DNA of 64,000 nt from Paenibacillus silvisoli (GTDB taxonomy: Bacteria > Bacillota > Bacilli > Paenibacillales > Paenibacillaceae), in assembly GCF_030866765.1 (NCBI RefSeq), contig NZ_CP133017.1:5174501-5238500 (forward strand), in the 5' to 3' direction. A model generated the notes under the pieces. It was not told the origin of the DNA, did not search any database, and saw only the letters and a list, made by a program, of their open reading frames with translations. The translations under genes and the position numbers were made by a program. How positions within the stretch are numbered: position 1 is the first letter of the stretch; the number at the start of each line of letters is the position of its first letter. Of this stretch, positions 32,622-42,600 are shown in pieces.

Positions 32622-33950
32622 TCAGCCTCGCGAGGAGGCCCGTTCGTGTTCGCCGCTCCCCTTTCCTAGCAAGCCCCGCATGAGCCACCAGCTGACCAGC
32701 GGAAAAGCGCCGACCAGCAGCATAAGCGAAGGCACGATATAAGAAGAACGGTCGATATAAGGCAAAATCAATAAATACGAGGACACGCCGATGACCCTGC
32801 CGACGGTTAAGCCCGCTTCGCGCAGAATGACATACTCCTCCCGCTGCCGCGCGCTATTCTCGTCCGCGCCGATCAAGTCAAAGACAGCCGACGTCAAAGG
32901 AATAATATACAGTGGCATAAAGAGCGCAGTACCTAGGCCGAAGATCAGCAGCGTCCGGTAACTGAGCGGCCAGAACAGCACGGAAATGATCGCCGTGATC
33001 GCAATGGCGCCGACCATCATCGCGGTGCGTCTTCGATGCGGCTTGAGGATGCGGCCGACCATCCAAAAGCTGACCAGCGCGACCAGCGACGTAATGAGCG
33101 AGAAATTGCCGAGCTTGCCCTCGTTCTTCGTCGCAATATAGACAAGCAAACCGATCAGAAACATGAACACGCCTTCGCGAATCCCTTGCGATACGATGGC
33201 CGGGACGGCATGCCGCCATGGGTTTCCGCGTTCCCTCAACACCCGGATGCCTTGCAGCCACTCATAGGTTCCGCTCGTTTCGCGCTTCTTGAGCCAGAAG
33301 CTAAGCACAACCGCCACCGCAAAAATTATCGAGGAGACCGTGAAAATGATCGAATAGCCGCGCTCCCCTTGATTGGCCGTAATAAGCCACCCGGATATCC
33401 AAGGCGCAATGATGCCCGCGCCGGAACCGAGCAAGCCTGCCCAGCCGTTAAACCGGTCCCGATTGCCCGGCTCCGTAATTTCAAAGTAGACGACGTTAAA
33501 CGCGAGCCAGAAGCAGCCGTTGCCGATGCCGATCAGCATGCCTAATGGCACCACATAAGTGACCGCGGATTTCCCCAGCATCAAGACGACAAAATAGAAA
33601 ACTCCGGACAGCGCGACGCCGAGCCGGAGACTATTCATTTTGTTATGCTCCTTCACCCATTTCCCCGCAAGCCAGAACGTCAGCCCGCTGACCAGATACT
33701 GCGTGAAGTTGAACCAGCCGATCAACGCGAAGGACTGGCTCTCTTTCCATAAGTAGACCGGCAAAAACGTGCCGGAAAGCGCATTCGCTATACCAAGCAG
33801 CGCTTGTACGGCCAGCAATAAAATCGCCTGGCTGTCCAAAGCCCGGCTATCGTAATCTCGTTTACCGCCCTCATTCGTGACTGTGCGCAGCTTGCTCTTC
33901 GACTTTCCCGCGAACCAGCGTGATTGCACGGCATGCTTGCCTTGCTCCAA
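32622..33950 (-). CDS. MFS transporter
   Basis: A 442-residue protein starting at TTG 33950, six bases after GGAGGG. A polar N-terminal stretch of about 40 residues precedes twelve hydrophobic segments (AILLLAVQALLGIANALSG is the first). Charged loops such as GKWVKEHNKMNSLRLG and GRILKPHRRRTAMM sit between segments in the MFS manner. I do not recognise the substrate group. The downstream cysK hints at, but does not prove, a link with sulfur compounds. Confidence 0.8.
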   Translation of the reverse strand: MEQGKHAVQSRWFAGKSKSKLRTVTNEGGKRDYDSRALDSQAILLLAVQALLGIANALSGTFLPVYLWKESQSFALIGWFNFTQYLVSGLTFWLAGKWVKEHNKMNSLRLGVALSGVFYFVVLMLGKSAVTYVVPLGMLIGIGNGCFWLAFNVVYFEITEPGNRDRFNGWAGLLGSGAGIIAPWISGWLITANQGERGYSIIFTVSSIIFAVAVVLSFWLKKRETSGTYEWLQGIRVLRERGNPWRHAVPAIVSQGIREGVFMFLIGLLVYIATKNEGKLGNFSLITSLVALVSFWMVGRILKPHRRRTAMMVGAIAITAIISVLFWPLSYRTLLIFGLGTALFMPLYIIPLTSAVFDLIGADENSARQREEYVILREAGLTVGRVIGVSSYLLILPYIDRSSYIVPSLMLLVGAFPLVSWWLMRGLLGKGSGEHERASSRG

Positions 33951-34067
33951 ACCTGATCCCTCCTGCCTGCCGCTATCGAGAACGGCTTACTAGGCGTAAG
34001 GTACCCCCTTTGGATGGCTGCCATGCTGGAAAAGCCTTGCGTTACAGAAGTTTCCAAACGCAGGAAG

Positions 34068-34607
34068 CTAATCCTGCAAATCCGAAGCTTCGGTAAGCAG
34101 ACGCACCAGCCGTTCTTGATCCTTCACCGACAGGCGGCTTTGCGCGTGGAAACAAGACGGGCATACATAGAGCTGCAGCTGGAAAGGCGTCGATACGATC
34201 GGCTGGCCAAGCGCCTCGGGCGTTCTCGGCTGGAATTGCTCCTGCGTCACGATCTGCGTGCCGGCCTCCATCATAAACTCGCGGCAGGTCGGACATTCCG
34301 GCGCTTCGAGCTGTTCGTCCAATATGCGCGCCATCGTTTCCTCCAGCGCCAGCTGATCGCGGTTATACGGACGCAAATCCGACAGATCCCGTCCGTTTTC
34401 CGTCCAGCTCTCGTCGTCCTCCAGCTCCTCTTCGTCATCCTCTTCCGGTTCTTCATCATCCAGCTCCGCGTCGAGCTGGACCGTCCGGTAGTTCGACAGC
34501 TCATTCTCGCAGTGCGGGCAATGACGCTCCGGTCCGATTTCTTCATCCCATACGATTTCGGTCTGACACCATGGACAAATCGTATTCTCGTCGTGCTTCT
34601 CGTTCAT
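34068..34607 (-). CDS. Protein with two zinc-ribbon motifs and an acidic linker
   Basis: A 179-residue protein. An N-terminal ribbon (CPWC...CPHC, residues 11-33) is followed by a strongly acidic stretch (DDEEPEEDDEEELEDDES, about 50-68), a helical section, and a second ribbon (CPTC...CPSC, about 112-153). The two pairs of CxxC should each bind zinc. The function is unknown; nucleic-acid or protein binding is possible. It ends the minus-strand run that starts at mutS2. Confidence 0.7.
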   Translation of the reverse strand: MNEKHDENTICPWCQTEIVWDEEIGPERHCPHCENELSNYRTVQLDAELDDEEPEEDDEEELEDDESWTENGRDLSDLRPYNRDQLALEETMARILDEQLEAPECPTCREFMMEAGTQIVTQEQFQPRTPEALGQPIVSTPFQLQLYVCPSCFHAQSRLSVKDQERLVRLLTEASDLQD

Positions 34608-34636
34608 GACGATCCCTTCCTTCTATAGAGCAGTGA

Positions 34637-34714
34637 TTATTGTAACAAATAGACGACGCCGAAAATAACGAAAAGCGCCGCTAACGCAAACAACGTTCCC
34701 CATAAATATTTCAT
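34637..34714 (-). CDS. 25-residue single-span membrane peptide
   Basis: An ATG at 34714 opens a frame reading MKYLWGTLFALAALFVIFGV then VYLLQ and a stop. Nearly the whole peptide is one membrane helix with a basic N-terminal residue. GGAGG lies 13 bases upstream, a little far, and TATTATAC before it could be a -10 box. It lies between the DUF350 and zinc-ribbon genes. Its reality depends on translation evidence. Confidence 0.5.
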   Translation of the reverse strand: MKYLWGTLFALAALFVIFGVVYLLQ

Positions 34715-34752
34715 TGGTAAACTACAGCCTCCGAGCAATGAATGTATAATAG

Positions 34753-35172
34753 CTACACTACTGTGGCGCCTATGACGTAAGACAACGATACCGAAATCAT
34801 CATCGCAATAAAGCCGACGGCACGGTTATCCTTCTCGATCTCTACGTCGATTCGAAATACGGGCGTCAAAAATTCGAACAACAGATACGCGCCGATCAGC
34901 AGCGCGAAGCCGAACGTCGCCCATATCAAGCTTTGGTACACGCCTTCGTTCGCTTCTATGGAGAACCGGAACAGATTGCAAATGCCGAATATTTTCCCGC
35001 CCGTCGCCATCGCCACCGCGAGGTTGCCCCGCTTGATTTCCTGCCAGCATTTGTAGCGGGTGACGAACTCGAACAGGTACAGGAACACAACCAGAGCGAG
35101 CACCGTCACCGATACATACGCAAGCGAAGCCGCATACTTGTTGCTAAGCAATTGATCGATTTCTTGTTCCAT
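34753..35172 (-). CDS. DUF350 family membrane protein
   Basis: This 139-residue protein has four membrane helices (SLAYVSVTVLALVVFLYLFE; LIWATFGFALLIGAYLLFEF; AVGFIAMMISVSLSYVIGAT) and the pattern of the DUF350 family, small integral membrane proteins of unclear function. It follows mutS2 by 17 bases. The same pair (mutSB-yshE) is found in Bacillus subtilis downstream of pheST and zapA, so this is preserved synteny. Confidence 0.8.
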   Translation of the reverse strand: MEQEIDQLLSNKYAASLAYVSVTVLALVVFLYLFEFVTRYKCWQEIKRGNLAVAMATGGKIFGICNLFRFSIEANEGVYQSLIWATFGFALLIGAYLLFEFLTPVFRIDVEIEKDNRAVGFIAMMISVSLSYVIGATVV

Positions 35173-35189
35173 TCCGAGAACACACCGCC

Positions 35190-37562
35190 TTACTTAAGTT
35201 CCGCAACCGTTACGCCTGCCCCGCCCTCGCCGTATCTGCCGAGACGGAAGCTCTTCACATGCTTGTGCCTGCGAAGGAAATCGCTGATGCCCGAACGCAA
35301 AATGCCCGTGCCATGGCCATGAATGATATACACCTGACCGAATCCGGCCAAGAACGACTCATCCAGGAACCGGTCAACCTCCAGCATCGCTTCTTCCAGG
35401 TTCGCGCCGCGCAAATCCAGCTCGGTGCGGACATTTTCGTCGCGCGTCCGTTTCAAGCTTGCCGCGATCTTCGGCTGCTGGGTTTTGGCGGTTTCCGCGC
35501 GCTTCACCAGCTCCAAATCGCTAAGCGCTACTTTCATTTTCAAGATGCCGAGCTGTACGACGGCATGGGCATCGTTTCCGCTAAGCTCCACGACATGCCC
35601 CCGCTGACCGAGACTATAAACAGTCACTTCATCGCCTGCTTCAATGCGCTGCGGCTTGGTTGCTTTCGGCGCCTGTCCTTTCGCGGACTTGCTCTTCTCC
35701 GGCGTCGCTTCGTCGATTCTGCGGCGCGCCTCCGTCAGCTTATGGTCCTTGACCGCCGCGCCTTCCTCCTGCGCCAATTTGCGCAGATCGGCAATAATTT
35801 CGTCGGCCTCCCGCTTCGCCTTCAGCATGACCTCGCGCGCTTCGTCCTTCGCCTTCGCGAGCAGCCTTTCGCGCTGCTCCTCGAACTTGACTCGCTCCGC
35901 TTCATGGCGGGCACGCTCCGCTTCAAGCTCCTTGCGCAGCGCCTCGGCTGTATGCCGCTCCGTTTCCGCCCCGATCCGATTCTCTTCCAAGGAAGCGATC
36001 ATCGTCTCGACGCGAACGTCCTCTTCGCTGACCTCGCCGCGCGCATGATCGATAATGCCGCGCTGCAAGCCAAGGCGCTCGGCGATGGCAAACGCGTTGC
36101 TTCGTCCCGGCACCCCGATCAGAAGCCGATACGTCGGGCTTAGCGTCGCAATGTCGAATTCCATGCTCGCATTGATGACGCCTTTGCGGTTGTAGGCGTA
36201 AGCCTTCAGCTCGCTGTAGTGCGTCGTCGCCACGATCCGGCAGCCCAGCTTGTGCATATGCTCCAGGATGGCGATCGCAAGCGCCGAGCCTTCGGCAGGG
36301 TCGGTTCCGGCGCCAAGCTCGTCAAGCAGCACAAGGCTCTTCGGCGTCATGTTTTTCAAAATGCGGATAATGTTCGTGAGATGGCTGGAGAACGTACTCA
36401 AATTTTGCTCGATGCTCTGCTCGTCGCCGATATCGGCGTACAGCGCGTCGAATACGCAAAGCTGACTGCCGTCCTCCGCCGGAACGAACAAGCCCGACAT
36501 GGCCATGAGACTCAGTAGGCCGATCGTTTTGAGCGAGACGGTTTTACCGCCGGTATTCGGGCCGGTCACGATGATCGCCGTATAATTGTTGCCAAGCTCG
36601 ACATCGATCGGAACGACCTTGTCGCGGTCGATAAGCGGATGGCGTCCTCGCTTCAGCTTCAAGTAACCGCGATCGTTCATGCGCGGCAAAGCGGCTCCCA
36701 TTACATGGGCAAGACGAGCTTTGGCGAACGCGAAATCAAGGTGGCCCAGCAGATCGAGATCCACCAGCAAATCCTCGGCGTATTCGGCCGCGAGCGCCGT
36801 CAGCTTCTGCAATATTTTCTCGATCTCGCGCACCTCGGCGAGGCGCAGCTCGCGCAGCTTGTTGTTCAGCACGACGACCGCTTCCGGTTCGATAAACAGC
36901 GTCGCGCCGGAGCCCGATTGGTCATGGATGATGCCGCCGAAGCTGCTCCGGTATTCCTGTTTCACCGGAATGACGTACCTGTCGTTGCGGATGGTAATGA
37001 TCGATTCCTGCAGCATTTTCTGCACGGAGGAGGAACGAATCATGCTTTCGAGCTTCTCGCGGACGCGGCCTTCGCCGCTGCGCAGCTCCCTGCGGATGCT
37101 CGCCAGCTCAGGACTTGCGCTGTCCATCACTTCCGCCTGATCATCGATGCATAGAAGAATGGCATCCTCCAGTTCTTTATGCTCGGTCAATTGCTCTGCC
37201 GTAGCGGCAAGGAGCGGAACCGAGTGATCGTCATGCAGCTGCAGCACATGCCGCTTTAACCGCCGGGAGCCTCGTACCGTTTCGGCGATTTCCAGCAGCT
37301 CCGACGGGCTCAGCGTGCCGCCGATGCGGGAACGCATCAGCGATGCCCGAATATCGGCGATGCCGCCGAACGGCGCGCTGCCTTTGAGCCGATCCGCTTT
37401 GTACGCTTCGTCTGTAATCTGGAGCGCATGTTTGACGTCTTCCAGATCGGAGTTCGGCCGCAGCGCTTCCACGACCGTTTTGCCGAGCGCGGTAGAGGCA
37501 TGTTGTCCCAATTTATCTATAATTTTAGCGTAATCCAGTGTTTGTAATATTTTGTTGTCCAA
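35190..37562 (-). CDS. mutS2: Endonuclease MutS2
   Basis: A 790-residue protein starting at TTG 37562 after AGGGGTG. The N-terminal core/clamp helices precede the ATPase (Walker A GPNTGGKTVS near residue 333, Walker B LVLLDELGAGTDPAEGSA near 410). A long coiled region (about 515-640) follows. The C-terminal Smr nuclease domain holds LDLRGANLEEA and the HGHGTG loop, then the terminal GGAGVTVAELK. MutS2 acts on branched DNA and collided ribosomes rather than mismatch repair. Length and order are normal. Confidence 0.96.
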   Translation of the reverse strand: MDNKILQTLDYAKIIDKLGQHASTALGKTVVEALRPNSDLEDVKHALQITDEAYKADRLKGSAPFGGIADIRASLMRSRIGGTLSPSELLEIAETVRGSRRLKRHVLQLHDDHSVPLLAATAEQLTEHKELEDAILLCIDDQAEVMDSASPELASIRRELRSGEGRVREKLESMIRSSSVQKMLQESIITIRNDRYVIPVKQEYRSSFGGIIHDQSGSGATLFIEPEAVVVLNNKLRELRLAEVREIEKILQKLTALAAEYAEDLLVDLDLLGHLDFAFAKARLAHVMGAALPRMNDRGYLKLKRGRHPLIDRDKVVPIDVELGNNYTAIIVTGPNTGGKTVSLKTIGLLSLMAMSGLFVPAEDGSQLCVFDALYADIGDEQSIEQNLSTFSSHLTNIIRILKNMTPKSLVLLDELGAGTDPAEGSALAIAILEHMHKLGCRIVATTHYSELKAYAYNRKGVINASMEFDIATLSPTYRLLIGVPGRSNAFAIAERLGLQRGIIDHARGEVSEEDVRVETMIASLEENRIGAETERHTAEALRKELEAERARHEAERVKFEEQRERLLAKAKDEAREVMLKAKREADEIIADLRKLAQEEGAAVKDHKLTEARRRIDEATPEKSKSAKGQAPKATKPQRIEAGDEVTVYSLGQRGHVVELSGNDAHAVVQLGILKMKVALSDLELVKRAETAKTQQPKIAASLKRTRDENVRTELDLRGANLEEAMLEVDRFLDESFLAGFGQVYIIHGHGTGILRSGISDFLRRHKHVKSFRLGRYGEGGAGVTVAELK

Positions 37563-37787
37563 CGCGAGAACACCCCTCTCGTTACCTATTATAGCCGAAC
37601 AATGCGGCGTATGCTACGACCGCCATCGTCCATGAATGGTGCATGGAAAAAAGGAAACACTACATGTACACGAGAGGCATCTGCTTCTCCGATTAACTGG
37701 CCAATGCTTTTGATCCATGCGCATCGCGCGCTTAAGTGTGGTCAGGAAGCTGTTGTACAAAAACTTTTTGTAGGAGGTTTTTCCGCT

Positions 37788-38141
37788 ATGCATTTCCTGG
37801 GTCACGTGGTCAGATTCATTGTTTCAGCGATCGTGTTAATGATTGTCGGTTATATTGTGCCTCAATTCAGCGTAGGGGGCTTCTGGAGCGCGCTGTTCCT
37901 TGCCCTGGTCATTGCCGCGCTGGGCTGGATTATCGAAGGGATCTTCGGCAAACGCGTTTCGCCTTTCGGACGCGGGATTGTCGGCTTCCTGGCGAGCGCG
38001 CTCGTCATCTGGGTCGCTCAATTTATCGTAGGCGGCGTATCCGTAACATGGCTGGGCGCGATTTTGGCGGCACTGGTCATCGGGATCATCGACCTGTTCA
38101 TTCCGGTATCCACGCCGTATGAGGCGGGTCGCGAGCATTAA
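37788..38141 (+). CDS. Phage holin family (YvlD-like) membrane protein
   Basis: The start is set at ATG 37788 after TAGGAGG, giving 117 residues (MHFLGHVVRFIVSAIVLMIV). Four membrane helices are visible: IVSAIVLMIVGYIVPQ, ALFLALVIAALGWIIEGIF, GIVGFLASALVIWVAQFIV and LGAILAALVIGIIDLFI. This is the phage_holin_4_2/YvlD pattern found as a chromosomal gene in many Firmicutes. It is not prophage evidence. It is the first of three plus-strand genes between mutS2 and zapA. Confidence 0.82.
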   Translation: MHFLGHVVRFIVSAIVLMIVGYIVPQFSVGGFWSALFLALVIAALGWIIEGIFGKRVSPFGRGIVGFLASALVIWVAQFIVGGVSVTWLGAILAALVIGIIDLFIPVSTPYEAGREH

Positions 38142-38259
38142 GTTAAGAAACTGCAAAAAAACGTCTGCAAATGGAAGCATTCAACAGTTCGTCACAGCAA
38201 TTTGGCCGCGGTAACGCTATACTAGAGAAGCGATACTGAATTGAAGGAGCGATTCTCTA

Positions 38260-38646
38260 GTGAAAAAATATTTGCTTATGACACTGATGCTTGCAGCAGC
38301 CATGTTCGTCTTGGCCGCATGCGGTTCGAAGGCTTCCGAGAATACAAATGCAGGCACTGGCGTAGAAGATACCGGTACGGCCGCATCCGCTACAGTCACC
38401 ATCAAGGCAAAGCGTTACGAGTTCGATCAGCCTGTGTACACCATCAAGAAAGGCGAGCCAACGCAAATTGTGCTTGAAAACGAGGACGGCGTCCACAACA
38501 TCGAGGTGCCGGATCTCGACCTGACGGTGAACAGCGGCAAGCCGAAAGTCGTTACGCTTAACGACGCCGGCGAATACGAATTCCACTGCGACATTTTGTG
38601 CGGCGGCGGCCATTCGAAGATGATTGGCAAAATCGTCGTTGAATAA
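38260..38646 (+). CDS. Cupredoxin lipoprotein with CuA-type site
   Basis: A 128-residue protein from GTG 38260, ten bases after GAAGGAG. The lipobox LAAC places a lipidated Cys at about residue 21, so it sits outside the membrane. The cupredoxin domain has a His in GVHNIEVPDL and the cluster CDILCGGGHSKM near 109-120, giving C-x3-C-x3-H-x2-M, the binuclear CuA ligand set of cytochrome c oxidase subunit II. No catalytic oxidase subunit is nearby. It could be an electron carrier or copper donor for an oxidase. Confidence 0.85.
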   Translation: MKKYLLMTLMLAAAMFVLAACGSKASENTNAGTGVEDTGTAASATVTIKAKRYEFDQPVYTIKKGEPTQIVLENEDGVHNIEVPDLDLTVNSGKPKVVTLNDAGEYEFHCDILCGGGHSKMIGKIVVE

Positions 38647-38661
38647 GAAGGCTTGATCATG

Positions 38662-38697
38662 ACCCGTTTAGCTCTCGGCTAAACGGGTTTTTTATTA
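38662..38697 (+). terminator. Terminator after the cupredoxin gene
   Basis: ACCCGTTTAG-CTCTCGG-CTAAACGGGT followed by TTTTTATTA, 16 bases past the stop codon. Confidence 0.92.
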
Positions 38698-38874
38698 TAC
38701 CGATTAGTAATGCGATCGATTAGGAATACTAATGAAGCTTGTTTTTGGGCGGCCTTGAATGCATATATGTTGTTTACCTGCAGCAACATATAAGAAATCC
38801 TTATAGCTGAACTATTCCGGTTTGTCCCCTTGTTTGCTACGATGTTTGCAACGAAAACGAAGAGGGTGGACAAC

Positions 38875-39561
38875 ATGAACGAAGGCAAACTGCAAGGACG
38901 CACGGCGATTATTACGGGAGCCGGCACAGGACTTGGTCGTGCGGCCGCGATCGATTTTGCGGGCGAAGGGGCGAACGTCGTCCTGCTCGGACGCCGCGAA
39001 GGACGATTGGCGGAAACGGCGGCGCTTATCGAACAAACGGATTCCGGAGCTAAGGCGCTTGTCATCGTTTGCGACATCGCCGATCCGGCGGCCGTGGAAG
39101 CTGCCGTAGGACAGGCTGAGGCGGCGTTCGGTTCCATTTCTATATTGATCAATAATGCGGCGACGCTTGAGCCGGGACGCGTTATCGAGCTGACTGCGGA
39201 CGAATGGGCGCGTCAAATCAACGCGAACCTGACAGGGCCTTTTCTGATGACGAACGCCGTGCTGCCTGTCATGCGGAAAGCGCGCTACGGCCGCATCATC
39301 AACATTACGTCCGGCCTCGCTTCTAACGGAGCCGGCGGCTATGCGGCGTACAGCGCCTCGAAAGCGGGCCTGGAGTCGCTGACGCGGACGACCGCGGATG
39401 AAGAGAACGAATACGGCATTCTCGTCAACGCCTTTAACCCGGGCACCATCCGTTCGGAGATGCACGCGACGGGCAAAGATCCTCATCAAGTGACTGCCGA
39501 GCTCGTGAGGCTTGCGTCGCTGCCGGTTGGCGGATTGACAGGCTCGATCGTCGCTTATTAA
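38875..39561 (+). CDS. SDR family oxidoreductase (3-oxoacyl reductase-like)
   Basis: About 228 residues from ATG 38875 (MNEGKLQGRTAIITGAGTGLG), preceded by GGGTGG. TGAGTGLG near residue 15 binds the cofactor and LINNAATLE follows near 87. The catalytic Ser (INITSGLAS) and YSASK are near 137 and 150. The C-terminus is short compared with FabG. The substrate is unknown. It converges on zapA and shares a bidirectional terminator with it. Confidence 0.85.
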   Translation: MNEGKLQGRTAIITGAGTGLGRAAAIDFAGEGANVVLLGRREGRLAETAALIEQTDSGAKALVIVCDIADPAAVEAAVGQAEAAFGSISILINNAATLEPGRVIELTADEWARQINANLTGPFLMTNAVLPVMRKARYGRIINITSGLASNGAGGYAAYSASKAGLESLTRTTADEENEYGILVNAFNPGTIRSEMHATGKDPHQVTAELVRLASLPVGGLTGSIVAY

Positions 39562-39574
39562 TCTCGATCATAGA

Positions 39575-39637
39575 AAAGGGCTATGCTTCATCGCAAAGGT
39601 TCGTTGGAACCCGCGATGCGGCATAGCCCTTTATTTG
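39575..39637. terminator. Bidirectional terminator between the SDR gene and zapA
   Basis: Outer arms AGGGCTATGC (39577-39586) and GCATAGCCCT (39621-39630) with A/T-rich flanks on both sides. Confidence 0.85.
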
Positions 39638-39639
39638 TA

Positions 39640-42600
39640 TTAATTTTCGAGCAGCTCAATCCACTCGTTATATTCGGTTTGCAGCTTGGAATATTCGATC
39701 TTCAGCTTGCCGTGATCCGCTTGCAGCTGCTCATGCAAGGCGCGGAGCTCCTGCTCCGTTTGCCCCGCTTCCGCCAGCGCCGCTTGCAGCTCTTCCAGCC
39801 TCGCGCTGCTTTGCTGCGCTTCCGCCTTCGCTTTCTCGGCTTCCTCTTCCGAGAAGAGCAGCTGCTCCAGCAAACCGGCCTCCGCCTCTGCATGCGCCGC
39901 GGCTTGCCGCTTCGCCAGCTCGATCTCCGACTCGGCCGCTTGCGCTTGATCTCTCAGCCGCAGCTCCGCTTCATCGGAGATGCGCTCCACCTCGGCCATT
40001 TGCTGCCGTGCTTCGCGCATCAGATCGGCCGCCCGATCTTCCGCCGATTGGAGGCGCTCTGCCAGCTGGGCATTGCGCTCCTCCAGCTGCTTCGCTTCGC
40101 GCAGCATGCGCTCACGCAGCTCTTGGAGCTCCTGCTGCTCGAGCTGACGCGCTTCGTTCGCGCGCTCGGCTGCCTTCAGCTGGCCGCGCAGCTCCTCCAG
40201 CTGCTCTTGCTGCTGCTCGAACGCCGCGCTGCGGCTGTCTTCCTCGCGCTGGCGCTCGGCCAGCCAGTGCTCCGCTTGCTCGGCGCGGCTCTCGTGCTCG
40301 CGCAGCTCTTGCTCGAGCCGCTCGATCTTGGCGCGAAGCTGCTCGTCCAGCTCCATCGCTTCCAGCTCGAGCAGCTCTGCCTTCTCCTGCTCGGCGGTCA
40401 GCTGATTCCGCATGTCGCGAAGCTCTGCCTGCATGCTGCCAGCTTGTGCGGTTAACTGCTCGCGCTCTTGCTGCCATGCCGCTTCGCGGTTCGCCTGCTC
40501 TTCCGCAAGCTGGCGGTAACGGCTCTCCGCTTCCGCCCGGCTTGCTTCCAGCTCCTGCTTATATTTCGCCGCAACGGCGGCTGCTTCTGCGTCGCCTTCT
40601 TCAAGCGCCTGTTCCAGCAGCAGCTGCGCCGTTGCGCGCTCTTGTTCAAGCTCCGCGGCGGCTTTCGCCAGCGCGGCTGCCAGCTCCTCGCGTGCGGCAA
40701 GGCTCTGCTGCGCAAGCTTGGCTTCGGCCGCTGCCTCTGCCTCCGCTATCGCACGTTCGGCTTCGCTGCGAGCCAGCTCAAGCCGCTCGCTTGACTCCTG
40801 GCGAATGCGCTCCGCTTCTGCCTCCGACGCCGCGCGCAATTGCTCGATCCGGGATTGCAGCTCTGTTCTCGTCTCTTCCAGACGCTCGGCTGCCGCCGAT
40901 GCGGTCGCCTCCTGCAGCGCCCGCTCCCTCTGCAGCTCCTCTTGGTGAAGCTCAAGCAGCTGCTTCATTTCGAGAGCGGTTAGCTCGCGTTCGCGCGCCA
41001 TATCCGCCTGCGATGCATCGCGCAGCTGCTCCAGCGCTTGTTTGGTGCGCTCCAGCTCTTCGCGAGCTGCGGCCGCGGCCAGCGACTGGGCTTCGACTTC
41101 CAGCTCGAGCGTCAGCTGCAGCTCTTCCATCTCCGCTTGATATGCGGTGCGAAGCTTCTCCACGGCTGCCGCCGCTGCTTCGCGCTCGCTCGAAAGCGCC
41201 TCTTCCGTCGCTTCGCGCAGCTGGGTTAGCTGCGACTGCGCATTCGCGCGCTCGCCGGCAAGGCTTGCTTCGGCGGCTTCGCGCTCTTGCGCCAGCAGCG
41301 CCTGCGCGTTCTCGCGCTCGGCAGCCAGCTTCGCTTCCGCTTCCTGAATTGCCTGCTCAAGCTGCGCTTGCAGCTGAGCCTGCTCTTCTCGAGCCGCATT
41401 CTGCTCGCGACCAAGCTGTAGCTGCAGCTCGGCCAGCTCGCTGCGCGCTGTTTCCTGCGCGCTCTCCAGCTGCGCCGTGAGCTCTCCGCGCACGCGTTCC
41501 AGCTCCGCATGGAAAGCCGCTTGCTCGTTTTCCCGCTCCGCCGTCAGCTCGACCCATACCCGCTCGAGCTCGTTTTGCGCGTTCGCAAGCGCTTCGCGCG
41601 ACGCGTCCTGCTCGCTCTCGAGCTTACCCTTGAGCTCTGCTTGCACGCGCGCCAGCTCCTGCTGCGCTTCTTCGCGCTCCAGCTCAAGCTCCGCTGCATG
41701 ATCCGCTCTCTCGCGTTCCAGCTGCGCTTGCAGCGAGGCTTGTTCGCTCTCGAGCTTGCCCGCGAGCTCTGCTTGCACGCGCGCCAGCTCCTGCTGCGCT
41801 TCTTCGCGCTCCAGCTCGAGCTCCGCTGCATGATCCGCTCTCTCGCGTTCCAGCTGCGCTTGCAGCGAGGCTTGTTCGCTCTCGCGCGCGGCTTGCGCGT
41901 TCGCAAGCTCCTCGCGCGCCGTTTCGCGTGCGCGCTCCAGCTCCGCGGTAAGTTCAGCTCGCAATTGCGCCAGCACCTGCTGCGCATCCTCGCGTTCCAG
42001 CTCGAGCTCCGCTACGTGGTCGGCCTCGACGCGCTGCAGCAGTTCCTGCGAGTCTACCCGATCATTCTCGCGTGCCGCCTGCATACTCGCAAGCTCCGCC
42101 CGTGCTGCTTCGCGTTCGCGCTCCTGCTCCGCCGCATGCTCCGCTCTCGCATGTACCAACGCTTGCTGCGCTTCTTCGCGTACAAGCTCCAGCTCCGCTG
42201 AATGGTCGGCTTCGACGCGTTCAAGCTGCGCCTGCGTCATGGTACGCTCGCTCTCGCGCGCCGCCTCCATGCTCGCAAGCTCCGCTTGAGCCGCTTCGCG
42301 TTCGCGCTCCAGTTCCGCCGCATGCTCCGCTCTTACGCGCGACAGCTCGCTTTCGCGTTCCTCCTGCGCATTGAGCAGCTCCGCAAGCGCCGCTTCCTGC
42401 TCGCGTTCCAGCTCAGCCGCATGCTCCGCTTTCACTCGCGCCAGTTGCTCGCGAGACGCCTCTTGCTCGCTCACGCGCTCCGCCTGGACTCGTGCCAGCT
42501 CCGCTTGGGCCGCCTCTTGCTCGCTCTCGCGCTCCGCTTGCACCCGCGCCAATTCCGCCTGGGCTGCCTCTTGCTCACTCTCGCGCTCCGCCTGCACCCG

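Noticed and set aside
37788-38141. Phage holin family gene as a sign of prophage
   Set aside because: YvlD-like proteins are ordinary chromosomal membrane proteins; no other phage gene, integrase or attachment site is nearby.
40008-41480. Very long plus-strand frames opposite zapA
   Set aside because: They are low-complexity shadows of the repetitive coiled-coil gene, without ribosome sites or recognisable domains. The same holds for the long plus-strand frames at 41509-43800.
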